Positions 6,371-13,192 of a stretch of DNA of 13,192 nt are shown here, piece after piece. The DNA comes from Chitinophagaceae bacterium (lineage in GTDB: Bacteria; Bacteroidota; Bacteroidia; Chitinophagales; Chitinophagaceae). Location: assembly GCA_017882205.1 (NCBI GenBank), contig JADGPY010000139.1, forward strand, positions 1 to 13,192, given 5' to 3'. The position numbers and the translations under genes were made by a program. The notes beneath the pieces are model-generated. The model made no database searches, had not been told where the DNA came from, and saw nothing but the letters and a program-made list of their open reading frames with translations. Numbering within the stretch: the first letter of the stretch is position 1; every line of letters starts with the position of its first letter.

Positions 6371-7207
6371 TTACTTAAATAATTTATTGAAAAAGTCTTT
6401 CATATCATTCCATGATGCAGTATCAGCAGCTGCATTATACGCAATAGGCATATTGAATTTCTTACCATACTCCGTTGCTGCCGGATTAGTAAATGCATGG
6501 GTAGCATTAGGATATGCTTTAAATGTATACTCTACACCGGCAGAATCCATCGAATGTTTGAACGCATCTACTTCCTCTTTTTTTACGAACTGATCATCAG
6601 CACCATGACAAACTAATATTTTAGCTTTCAACTTTTGCTTATCAACGGGGGCACCGGTCAGATTTCCGTGAAAACTAACTACCCCTTTAAGATCAGCGCC
6701 AAGTTTCGCTGCATTCAATACAACAAAGCCTCCATAACAATATCCCATAGCCGCCATATTAGATGAATCTGTTTGTGAATACTCCTTCAGCTTCTTCATT
6801 GCTGCATTTAATCTTGTAAGAGTAAGTTGAGGATTCATATAAAATGGAGTGGCAAGTGCCTGTGCTTCCTTTGGATCAGCTGCGGTTTTACCATCACCAT
6901 ACATATCAACTGCCATAGCTATATAACCAAGTTCTGCCAATTGCTTTGCACGTCCCCTGGTATAGGCTCCTAATCCCCACCATTCGTGAACAATAAGAAC
7001 AGCAGGCCTTTTACCCTTCTTATTTTCGTCATACGAAATATATCCCTTTAAATTGGTACCTCCGTCACTATAAGTAACAGAGTCCTCTTGGATGCTCATT
7101 GTTGTTTTAGAAGAATCCATAGTAGATGATTTATCGTTTGTTTTTGAATCATTGCATGCAAAAGAAGTTATAGCAATTGCTATGCTAAACAGAAAGTTAT
7201 GGTTCAT
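6371..7207 (-). CDS. Dienelactone hydrolase family protein, probable lipoprotein
   Basis: A 278-residue alpha/beta hydrolase of the dienelactone hydrolase family. The nucleophile is C157 in GYCYGG (155-160), the acid is D205 in GADDQFV, and the base is H237 in NATHAF. The HEWWGLG block at 74-80 is typical of the family. The N-terminus is a hydrophobic stretch ending SFAC, with C18 a plausible lipidation site, followed by a Ser/Thr/Lys-rich tether (19-40). It is therefore probably anchored in the cell envelope rather than cytoplasmic. The lipobox is not ideal (S at -3, F at -2). The real substrate is unknown: family members cleave lactones or esters, and dienelactone itself is only one option. 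It starts 92 bases after the upstream DUF5686 gene and ends 127 bases before uvrA, all on the - strand. No specific regulation is visible. Confidence 0.88.
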   Translation of the reverse strand: MNHNFLFSIAIAITSFACNDSKTNDKSSTMDSSKTTMSIQEDSVTYSDGGTNLKGYISYDENKKGKRPAVLIVHEWWGLGAYTRGRAKQLAELGYIAMAVDMYGDGKTAADPKEAQALATPFYMNPQLTLTRLNAAMKKLKEYSQTDSSNMAAMGYCYGGFVVLNAAKLGADLKGVVSFHGNLTGAPVDKQKLKAKILVCHGADDQFVKKEEVDAFKHSMDSAGVEYTFKAYPNATHAFTNPAATEYGKKFNMPIAYNAAADTASWNDMKDFFNKLFK

Positions 7208-7299
7208 TTGAAAAGAATTTTAAATAGAAGTGAAAAGTTACGAAGAAAACGAATTAAAAAAAAGAAGCTTTACTTTATCTTCGGGCGAAGTGAGAAGCT

Positions 7300-9813
7300 C
7301 TAAAATTTAAACTGAATGCTCCCCTTTATTCCAAACTTTGGAATCCCAGGATTATTGAGATAATTTAAGCGCCACACCGCATCTACCCTGAGCAAGTGAA
7401 AGATGTTTTCTATACCCACCCCCACCTCCATATAAGGCTCTTTTGATGGCACTGTAAAATGATAACTTATTGTGCTGTCATAATAACCATTGGCAATTTT
7501 ATTTTGTTCCGACATATCACCAATCACCCCCCTAAAAGTGGCAAGTGAGCGCCATTTGAACTTTTTAATAAGAGGAAAATAATTAAACGGAAAACTTTGA
7601 AAATTCTGCTCAACCATCAGGCTTGCATATTTATCCGCCACAAACTCGAACCTGTTCATATTATTGAACGCATATTTATTATAATAGTAGGTATCATTCC
7701 CTTTTTGAACATCAAGCAAAATGATAGGCAAGATCCCGTTGGTAATTCCGCTGCTTAGGGTATATGTCAAATGGCCTAACCTTCCATCTGTAAAATCCTG
7801 TGTTATTTCCAATCCCAATTTATCATAATCAAAATCGCTTTTCACCAGGCCGTTATTAACTTTAAACCCTTTAGTATAACTCAATGTAATAATTGGGTAA
7901 TTACTTCCGAAGCTGCCCCTTCTAAAATGCTGGGTAATGTATTTTTCCCGATAGGCATATCGTATAGACGCTGTTACCTGGTTTGTATGATAGCTGCTAT
8001 AATCACCTGGCGTTACAAAAGGAAGAAATTTACCATAAGTATAATACACATTAAAATAAGGGGTCAGTGAGCTGGCCTTTGCTTCCAGGTTCACTGTAAT
8101 CCCATTATTAAAATACTTGTTATAATGTATGTTTGCCTCCTCGTTATTAATCAACCTTATCTCTGTTGATTTAACTCTTCTCATAAGTGAACCAAATACT
8201 GAATTTTGATCAAGCTCATCTTCATGATCATAAGAGGCGGCAAGATCGTTGCTGTACCTCAACTTTAGCGTACTCCACTGATCCCTGCCCAATACAAAAA
8301 GTGTACTAAGCAAATATCTTATTTTCTTATCTTTTGTTGAATAACCGGCATAGGTTCTAAATTGAAAGTTCTTTCTGAAACTGCTATTAGTTTTGAATCC
8401 CAGATCGAAGCGATTTCCTTCAATCCGGTCGTTCGTATAAATATTATAAATATTTCCTAAATCCAGCTTGCCTGCTGTGTAGTATCCAGACTGTAATCCA
8501 TCAATGATCTTACCATAGGTGATCACTGCCGGGATCTTGGTAATGGTGTCCATCAGGTGGTACACAAATTTCTCAGACTTACTGAGAGGTTCAAACCGGT
8601 TTGCCAGCCAATACGTGCTGTCTCCCTGATTTATGTTCGAAGTTGTGATGTCTGTTTTGGCCTTATTAAATGCAGTATCAATCTTTGAATTATTCAGAAT
8701 AATATTTTTGAATAGTGTTGTTTTGGTAACAATCACACCCGTGCCCTTCAACGCTGGTAAATTCAGATCAATCATCAATATATTTCTCTCAGGCAGATAT
8801 TTATCCCTATTCAATGCAAACTCCTGAGTGATTTGGAATTTATCGACCCAGTTAATATTTGCGTTCTTATCCATATGCATCGCCAGGGATTTAATGGCAT
8901 AAGTGCTATCAGTGATCCACATAAAGCCGTTGAAAGTATTTGTTCCGAATTGTGAAGGTTTAAATTGAACCTGAATACACCTATGATCATCAATGTACAG
9001 TGTATCCTGAATATGATAGGTGTAAAATGAAAGAGCATTATAAGCTATCGGGCTTACAAAATTGATTTCAACCAGCTTGATGAGATTATCATAGATATTA
9101 ATCTTTTTGTATAGTCCATCGATGTATGCCAGGATTGATTTGTTATCGACTCCGGAACTTTTAATAGCGGTATAATCATATCGTTGTTTCTCAGGATTTT
9201 TCTGGTAATAAAAATCCGCATTACTTTCAGATAAATAAATTGGCAGGAATTTCTGTTTATCAGCTGTGCTGTCCATATTATTAAACGCAAACCGAAGAGG
9301 CTTAAGCAATGGGTTGTTCAGGATCTTGGATGGAATATTCTTAACGTCAAATTCGATCTTGTCGTATATCTGGCTTTGAAAGCTGCTGTTGTTATAACTG
9401 TTATTATACTCTTTATGGCTGATTACTTTTTTTATAAGCAGCTGAGCTTTGGTAAACTTAGATTTTGCAGTGATCACTACTTCATTTAACCCACCCTTTG
9501 CAGGCTGCGCCTCAAAGTTGATAGATTGTTCAGGCACTTTTAAAACAGCTTTAATCAAAGAGCTATACCCAACCATTGATATGGCAATAGAGTCTGTTCT
9601 GTCAGAAATATTAAATGAATAGGAACCGTCGGCATCAGTGATTGCACCATTCCCGGTATGTAATGAATAAACACTGCAGGAAACCAACGGTTGCTTTGTA
9701 ACTGCATCAATTACTTTACCTTTTATGGTGCGTTGCCCAAAAGATATAACTGGTAGTAACAGCAAGATCCAACACAATCTGTACCCTAAGCTTTTATTAA
9801 ATTGTTTTTCCAA
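7300..9813 (-). CDS. DUF5686 outer-membrane protein with carboxypeptidase-regulatory-like N-terminal domain
   Basis: 837 residues. A signal peptide occupies about 1-27 (hydrophobic CWILLLLPVISFG, then Q). An Ig-like carboxypeptidase-regulatory domain follows from about 28 to 100, with the usual GKVIDAVTKQPL, GAITDADGSYSF and MVGY pattern. LNEVVITAK at 109-117 resembles the segment that joins this domain to the barrel in SusC-type receptors. The rest matches the DUF5686 pattern: a helical/strand region to about 400, then many amphipathic beta strands. The protein ends in F (IQFKF), as barrel proteins often do, and no TonB-dependent plug domain is evident. Members are Bacteroidota outer-membrane proteins with no settled role. 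A candidate promoter and a 14-bp palindrome lie upstream, and a heptamer hairpin separates it from panE. The family call is confident; the function is unknown. Confidence 0.85.
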   Translation of the reverse strand: MEKQFNKSLGYRLCWILLLLPVISFGQRTIKGKVIDAVTKQPLVSCSVYSLHTGNGAITDADGSYSFNISDRTDSIAISMVGYSSLIKAVLKVPEQSINFEAQPAKGGLNEVVITAKSKFTKAQLLIKKVISHKEYNNSYNNSSFQSQIYDKIEFDVKNIPSKILNNPLLKPLRFAFNNMDSTADKQKFLPIYLSESNADFYYQKNPEKQRYDYTAIKSSGVDNKSILAYIDGLYKKINIYDNLIKLVEINFVSPIAYNALSFYTYHIQDTLYIDDHRCIQVQFKPSQFGTNTFNGFMWITDSTYAIKSLAMHMDKNANINWVDKFQITQEFALNRDKYLPERNILMIDLNLPALKGTGVIVTKTTLFKNIILNNSKIDTAFNKAKTDITTSNINQGDSTYWLANRFEPLSKSEKFVYHLMDTITKIPAVITYGKIIDGLQSGYYTAGKLDLGNIYNIYTNDRIEGNRFDLGFKTNSSFRKNFQFRTYAGYSTKDKKIRYLLSTLFVLGRDQWSTLKLRYSNDLAASYDHEDELDQNSVFGSLMRRVKSTEIRLINNEEANIHYNKYFNNGITVNLEAKASSLTPYFNVYYTYGKFLPFVTPGDYSSYHTNQVTASIRYAYREKYITQHFRRGSFGSNYPIITLSYTKGFKVNNGLVKSDFDYDKLGLEITQDFTDGRLGHLTYTLSSGITNGILPIILLDVQKGNDTYYYNKYAFNNMNRFEFVADKYASLMVEQNFQSFPFNYFPLIKKFKWRSLATFRGVIGDMSEQNKIANGYYDSTISYHFTVPSKEPYMEVGVGIENIFHLLRVDAVWRLNYLNNPGIPKFGIKGSIQFKF

Positions 9814-9859
9814 GGTTATAGAAAGTATTTAAAGATACAGACTGTATATAAAGACAAGA

Positions 9860-9873
9860 TGACATATATGTCA
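9860..9873. promoter_or_regulatory. 14-bp perfect palindrome upstream of the DUF5686 gene
   Basis: TGACATATATGTCA reads the same on both strands and lies 47-60 bases before the start codon. A second, weaker promoter-like pair (TTG at 9855-9857 and TATCTTTA at 9830-9837 on the - strand, 17 bases apart) sits directly downstream, so a bound dimeric regulator would be well placed. The regulator is unknown. Confidence 0.4.
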
Positions 9874-9916
9874 GGAAAGTTGGGTAAGTAAAATATAAAC
9901 CATTCATTTGGAATTA

Positions 9917-9944
9917 CAAAGATAGCTAATATACATGCTTCAAA
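9917..9944 (-). promoter_or_regulatory. Candidate Bacteroidota-type promoter for the DUF5686 gene
   Basis: On the - strand TATCTTTG (9917-9924) matches the TAnnTTTG -7 consensus of Bacteroidota exactly. A TTTG (9941-9944) lies 16 bases upstream as the -33 box. The spacing is slightly short. The transcript would have a leader of roughly 100 bases that includes the palindrome at 9860. Confidence 0.4.
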
Positions 9945-9953
9945 CTTAACCGC

Positions 9954-10043
9954 AATGGGCAAAAGGCAATGGGCAATGGGCAATGGGCAATGGGCAAACC
10001 CTTTGTTTATTGCCTATTGCCTTTTGCCCATTACTTATTGCCT
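9954..10043. repeat. GGGCAAT heptamer array forming a long fold-back hairpin after panE
   Basis: Six consecutive 7-base units run from 9957 to 9998 (GGGCAAA, AGGCAAT, three GGGCAAT, GGGCAAA). Inverted, more degenerate units (ATTGCCT type) run from 10009 to about 10043 and reach into the panE stop codon. A 24-base arm at 9954-9977 matches the inverse of 10009-10032 with a single mismatch, so a long hairpin is possible. It may end the panE transcript or be a dispersed, slippage-prone repeat. Confidence 0.8.
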
Positions 10044-10980
10044 ATTTATTATCCCGTTGTCTAAACTCGGCTAGTATTTTATCAAATGCCGGGGTATCTA
10101 CATTTAATTTATCTCCAAGATTAGAAACATATTCTGTAAGAGAAGTATATTCTGTCCTTCCTCCTTTTAGAAAGTCACTGTGCATTGAAGAAGTAGTATC
10201 AAATGGCAACTTTTCGATTCTTGCAATCGTGTTTTCAATGATGTTCTCAGGTAGGGAGATGTTTTTTGCGCCTGCAATTAATTTTAATTCCTTAATAAGC
10301 TCTATTAAAGTGTCTTTACTGGTTTTATCTCTTAATATTTCTCCAACCGGCATATCCATATAAGTTGTCATGTTGGCAATACTTGATATAAATAAGAATT
10401 TTTCCCAAATAGTCTGTTTTATATTATCAGATAAAGTTGCATTAATGTTTGCATCAGTAAATATTTTTTCAAGCTGCTTAAGTTTGCCCTTAGATGCTGT
10501 TTCTGAGCCAAAATACAGAAAATGAAGCTTACCGGTTTGCTTAACTACACCTGGAGAAATTAATCTTGAAACGATGTAAACACAACCATCCCAAACTTCT
10601 GTTGTGGGATATATATTGCCAATCCGTTCCTTAGCATTTACACCATTTAGCAGGGGAAGGATAACAGTTTTATTTGTAATACAGCTCTTTAGTCGAAGAA
10701 GGCTTTCTTCAAGGTCGTAACTTTTGGTGCAGCATATTAAAAAGTCAAGTGGGCCAATATCGTTTGGATTGCTTGCTACAAGGGTTGGAAAAATGATCTT
10801 TTCTTCTAATGGGGTAATTAGTTTAAGTCCTTGTTCCTTTATTATTTTTTCGGTTGCAGGTTTGACGATAAATATTATTTCTATTTCTTCTGAATGATAA
10901 TATTTGCTTGCTAAACATCCACCGACGTAACCACCAACTCCGCCAATTCCAAGAACAGCAAGCCTTGTCTTAGTTGTCAT
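10042..10980 (-). CDS. panE: 2-dehydropantoate 2-reductase (ketopantoate reductase)
   Basis: 312 residues, the size of PanE/ApbA enzymes, which reduce 2-dehydropantoate to pantoate with NADPH in coenzyme A synthesis. The Rossmann nucleotide loop is GIGGVGG at 11-17. CTKSYDL (84-90, K86) and LLNGV (110-114, N112) are the conserved NADPH/substrate positions. K194 in WEKF matches the catalytic lysine, and the C-terminal SSMHSDFLKGGRTE (264-277, E277) matches the substrate-binding helix. Related family members reduce other 2-oxo acids, so the exact substrate is likely but not certain. The upstream neighbour is a methyltransferase 76 bases away on the same strand. The stop codon lies at the edge of a heptamer repeat. 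Confidence 0.88.
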   Translation of the reverse strand: MTTKTRLAVLGIGGVGGYVGGCLASKYYHSEEIEIIFIVKPATEKIIKEQGLKLITPLEEKIIFPTLVASNPNDIGPLDFLICCTKSYDLEESLLRLKSCITNKTVILPLLNGVNAKERIGNIYPTTEVWDGCVYIVSRLISPGVVKQTGKLHFLYFGSETASKGKLKQLEKIFTDANINATLSDNIKQTIWEKFLFISSIANMTTYMDMPVGEILRDKTSKDTLIELIKELKLIAGAKNISLPENIIENTIARIEKLPFDTTSSMHSDFLKGGRTEYTSLTEYVSNLGDKLNVDTPAFDKILAEFRQRDNK

Positions 10981-11056
10981 TTAGGAAAATTAGGAATTTT
11001 GTTAAAATATAATAATCTTCTTATTAGTGTGTTCATCTTGTCTTTGTGGAAATTTA

Positions 11057-11659
11057 TCATACTTTAATCAGGAAATTTAAAAGTTTATCAAATTGTGTCT
11101 TAACTATATAATAACTCGGGGGAATCTGATCTTCCCTGGTATGATAAGTAGCTATTCTTGTACCAACCGGCATTTTTTTAAGTTGATTATATAAATACTT
11201 ATTGTAATTATTATATAGGGATAAAGAGTATTGAATTTTATGATCAATTTTTGCGATGCCCTCTAGATTCTCATAAAAAGAATTGAAGAAATAGAAGTTA
11301 TCAAATTTCTTAAAATCAAGTTGTGTAAAATTCCCATGGATAAAACTAACATTCTTTAAATCCAGGCGAGCCTGAGCATCAGTAGCATACTCAAGTAATT
11401 CCTCTCTTTGTTCTATTCCATAAAAGATAGCGTTAGGTTTATAATGAGCCGCCGCTAAAACAAATTTACCTACCCCACAACCTATATCCAGTACTTTAGA
11501 ACCTTTTTCTGTAACAAGAAAGTCTGCCGCACATTTTGACACTTCAATGGGAGTCCAATGATTTTCGGCCATTTTTTGAATCTCTGGTGGATACAGGTAA
11601 TGAAATGCAGTGTCATCAATAAACCAATTATTTATATTTTTTTTAGTTGTGCCAGGCAT
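11057..11659 (-). CDS. Class I SAM-dependent methyltransferase
   Basis: A 200-residue class I (Rossmann-fold) methyltransferase. Motif I is VLDIGCGVGKF at 56-66, the acidic ribose-binding residue is E83 in YGIEQR, and a motif IV-like block, FYFFNSFYENL, is at 122-132. About 50 residues of unassigned sequence with an aromatic NWF start precede the fold. The substrate cannot be told: there is no DNA-MTase DPPY/NPPF motif and no RNA-binding domain. It begins 21 bases after the stop of a small helix-turn-helix gene on the same strand, so the two probably share a transcript. It may then be controlled by the palindromic operator at 11816. The downstream gene is panE. Confidence 0.82.
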   Translation of the reverse strand: MPGTTKKNINNWFIDDTAFHYLYPPEIQKMAENHWTPIEVSKCAADFLVTEKGSKVLDIGCGVGKFVLAAAHYKPNAIFYGIEQREELLEYATDAQARLDLKNVSFIHGNFTQLDFKKFDNFYFFNSFYENLEGIAKIDHKIQYSLSLYNNYNKYLYNQLKKMPVGTRIATYHTREDQIPPSYYIVKTQFDKLLNFLIKV

Positions 11660-11680
11660 AGGAAATTAAGAAGTTGTGTT

Positions 11681-11815
11681 TTAAAACTGTGATCTTTTAC
11701 CTTGTTCAATCTCACGTATTAATCGAAGTCTTATACCAGCCTTAACAGATAAGTGTTCCTGTGACATCTTACATTCTTTTCGTTTTTCCTTGAGATATCG
11801 GGCCAGGGAATTCAT
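11681..11815 (-). CDS. Short HipB-like XRE-family helix-turn-helix protein, apparently truncated
   Basis: A 44-residue frame from ATG 11815 to TAA 11681. It begins MNSLARYLKEKRKE and continues CKMSQEHLSVKAGIRLRLIRE, then IEQGKRSQF and stop. This is the opening of the HipB/y4mF-type Cro/C1 helix-turn-helix (the SQEHLSVKAGI turn and the recognition-helix RLRLIREIEQG). Homologues normally run on about 25 residues with a helix like TLRLDKVNQVLALFG. That part is absent here, and no continuation is found in the other frames before the methyltransferase start. It may be a remnant of a HipBA-like toxin-antitoxin or regulator locus, or a still-used mini-regulator. No HipA-like gene is in the window. 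The operator-like palindrome ends exactly at its start codon. Confidence 0.7.
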   Translation of the reverse strand: MNSLARYLKEKRKECKMSQEHLSVKAGIRLRLIREIEQGKRSQF

Positions 11816-11837
11816 TTTATACCTATTTGGGTATAAA
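11816..11837. promoter_or_regulatory. Inverted-repeat operator at the start codon of the HTH gene
   Basis: TTTATACC (11816-11823) and GGTATAAA (11830-11837) form perfect 8-bp arms around a 6-base spacer, directly abutting the ATG at 11815. HipB-type regulators bind short TA-rich palindromes of the TATCC-N8-GGATA kind, so this fits autoregulation. The TTATACC half-site recurs at 11857-11863 and, inside the gene, at 11731-11737. Confidence 0.6.
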
Positions 11838-11863
11838 GTTAGGCAAATACTGAAGATTATACC

Positions 11864-12883
11864 TTAGCTCCATTCCATCACTACCTTTCCAATACTTTTT
11901 CTTTTTTCCAGGTAATCATGAGCTATAGCAATATCTTCAGGCTTAAATACTTTAGCTATTGTGGGAATAAATACGCCTTTCAAGGTTAACTGGATTACTG
12001 CTTCAAGGCAACGCTGGATTACAGCAGGTTTATTATCTGCAATTCTGAGCATGTTGATGCCAATAATCGTTTTGGCTGGTCCAATCAGCATTATTGGATG
12101 ATAGAATCCAAAGTCTAACGCAAATTTAAGTTTACCGAATATGTTTTTATTATTCATTTCTGCCGCTCCATAGCAAACCATCCTGCCGCCAGTTGCCAAT
12201 GAACGGAAACCTTTTTTTACTGACTTCCCACCCACAGCATCAAAGATCACGTCCACTCCTTTACTTGCTGTGAGATTTTTTATTTCTGTCTCGAAATTGT
12301 GAGTAACGTAATTGATGGGATGATTTACGCCAAGTGACGATAAGTAATTAAGTTTAGTATCACTGCCGGCAGTAGAAAATATTTCGCATTGTTTATATTT
12401 TGCATATTGGATCAAAGCAGTACCTACACCCCCGGCCCCCGAATGGATCAGTACTTTATCCCCTTCATGCAAATTCACCATTTCTGCAGAAGCATAATAT
12501 GCAGTGCAATATTGTGTAGTTAACGCAGTAGCAGAAGGGTTATCTATATTGCCAGGAACTACAGCAACTGCATTGGCATTAGTAACAGCATATTCTGCAT
12601 AACCACCAAAGCGTGTCATGGCCATTACTCTATCCCCAATTTTTATTGTAGAAACATTTTCGCCAATTGCTTCAACGCTACCCGCAACATCATAACCCAG
12701 AATAGCCGGAAGCGGTGGAGCTTCTTTATACATTCCTTTGCGGGCCATAACATCGGCAAAGTTTAAACCAAAAGCGGCTACTTTGATTAAAACCTCATCC
12801 TTTTGAGGTTGCGGCTTTGGAATTTCTCTTACTTCAAATGCGGTAGCTGCCGGGCCTGTTTTTACTAATGCTATTGCTTTCAT
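11864..12883 (-). CDS. Zinc-free MDR oxidoreductase, VAT-1/quinone oxidoreductase-like
   Basis: A 339-residue NADPH-dependent medium-chain oxidoreductase. The GroES-like N-terminal domain (about 1-125) carries FGLNFADVMARKGMY (38-52) and LPAILGYDVAGSVEAIGE (58-75). GYD replaces the GHE zinc-ligand motif of alcohol dehydrogenases, so no catalytic zinc is expected. The nucleotide loop SGAGGVG is at 148-154. Later GVDVIFDAVGG and the IGKVV ending match VAT-1/quinone-oxidoreductase relatives, including the HPINY-like segment at 188-192. The reaction is probably reduction of a quinone or enone; the substrate is unknown. It lies 48 bases upstream of the HTH gene on the same strand and may read through into it. 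Confidence 0.87.
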   Translation of the reverse strand: MKAIALVKTGPAATAFEVREIPKPQPQKDEVLIKVAAFGLNFADVMARKGMYKEAPPLPAILGYDVAGSVEAIGENVSTIKIGDRVMAMTRFGGYAEYAVTNANAVAVVPGNIDNPSATALTTQYCTAYYASAEMVNLHEGDKVLIHSGAGGVGTALIQYAKYKQCEIFSTAGSDTKLNYLSSLGVNHPINYVTHNFETEIKNLTASKGVDVIFDAVGGKSVKKGFRSLATGGRMVCYGAAEMNNKNIFGKLKFALDFGFYHPIMLIGPAKTIIGINMLRIADNKPAVIQRCLEAVIQLTLKGVFIPTIAKVFKPEDIAIAHDYLEKRKSIGKVVMEWS

Positions 12884-13100
12884 AAAGAAATTATTGAGTT
12901 AAGGTAATTTATACTTCTATATAAACATAAGCAACTGCGGGTAATAATGGCATAAATTTGAACTATGAAAATCTTAGAGAGCACAAACAAACAGTAAAGA
13001 AATTTCTGGAAGATCTTTAATTTATATCTTTTATCCCCAAACTATTATTATTTATTACTAGTGTAAGCAATTCTCTAAAATTTATTTTTACTTTACGCCC
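12884..13100. other. Divergent intergenic region
   Basis: 217 AT-rich bases between the oxidoreductase (- strand) and the gene starting at 13101 (+ strand), so it should hold both promoters. No exact TAnnTTTG box was found, only loose TATAAATT and TACTTTAC matches. An open stretch without a start codon occurs at 12931-13019. Confidence 0.4.
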
Positions 13101-13192
13101 ATGCCCTACAACATCCTTTATCATAATGAACTGGATATAAAAAGTGTTGAGAAAACCTTCCCTAAAACATTACAACAACTGAAGGATGGGGA
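13101..13192 (+). CDS. Hypothetical protein, N-terminal fragment (runs off the window)
   Basis: An ATG at 13101 opens a frame that stays open to the window edge, giving 30 residues: MPYNILYHNELDIKSVEKTF, then PKTLQQLKDG. The composition looks like a real cytoplasmic protein, with an acidic/basic mix and no signal peptide. The fragment is too short to name. It is divergently placed relative to the oxidoreductase gene. Confidence 0.5.
   Translation, partial: MPYNILYHNELDIKSVEKTFPKTLQQLKDG

Noticed and set aside
7256..7290. Possible - strand terminator after the DUF5686 gene (T8 run plus CTTCG/CGAAG)
   Set aside because: The stem is only four to five base pairs and lies about 15 bases away from the T-run, so it lacks the geometry of an intrinsic terminator.
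9954..10043. CRISPR array
   Set aside because: The repeats are contiguous 7-mers without spacers and there are no cas genes.
9983..10363. Long + strand frame overlapping panE
   Set aside because: It begins inside the heptamer repeat, lies antisense to panE, and has no recognisable domain; it is a shadow of the real gene.
11681..12883. Complete HipBA-type toxin-antitoxin system
   Set aside because: Only a short HipB-like piece is present. The neighbours are a methyltransferase and an MDR oxidoreductase, neither resembling HipA kinase.
12931..13019. Open stretch reading ATAGNNGINLNYENLREHKQ and ending KKFLEDL
   Set aside because: It has no start codon in frame beyond a stop at 12928 and no family I recognise. 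It might be a gene remnant, but 29 codons is too little to call.

Overview
The window looks like ordinary chromosomal sequence from a Bacteroidota bacterium, most likely of the Chitinophagaceae/Chitinophagales type. Four things point there: a DUF5686/carboxypeptidase-regulatory-like outer-membrane protein, a DUF6089-like beta-barrel followed by a small protein built like a type IX secretion (T9SS) C-terminal domain, low-GC coding sequence with almost no Shine-Dalgarno signals, and a TAnnTTTG/TTTG type promoter. The assignment is inference from gene content; no rRNA or other marker gene is present.

Left part, + strand (1-3101). The window opens inside rarA (replication-associated recombination protein A, 5' end missing). 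An ElaA-like GNAT acetyltransferase follows. Next is a 355-base gene-free stretch holding two diverged hairpin elements in inverted orientation, arranged like a REPIN/MITE; the left one supplies the stop codon of elaA. Then comes a two-gene unit: an outer-membrane beta-barrel and a 113-aa secreted protein that is essentially a lone T9SS type-A sorting-domain fold.

Middle and right, - strand (12883 down to 3322). Seven - strand genes run in series. In transcription order they are: a VAT-1/quinone-oxidoreductase-like MDR enzyme, a 44-aa HipB-like helix-turn-helix protein (apparently cut short) with a palindromic operator at its start codon, a class I SAM methyltransferase, a PanE/ApbA 2-dehydropantoate reductase, the DUF5686 outer-membrane protein, a dienelactone-hydrolase-family probable lipoprotein, and uvrA. 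uvrA converges on the + strand pair. Each side has its own hairpin terminator, placed so that the two transcripts would overlap by about 160 bases. At the right edge a + strand gene of unknown function begins at 13101.

The genes do not form one pathway: DNA repair and replication (rarA, uvrA), cell envelope (barrel, sorting-domain protein, DUF5686, lipoprotein hydrolase) and small-molecule metabolism (panE, MDR enzyme). I saw no phage, integrase, transposase, CRISPR array, tRNA or rRNA. The unusual material is mostly between genes: the paired hairpin elements, a family of GGCTAAAGCC-core palindromes at four sites, a GGGCAAT heptamer array that folds back on itself, and a truncated HipB-like regulator that keeps its operator.
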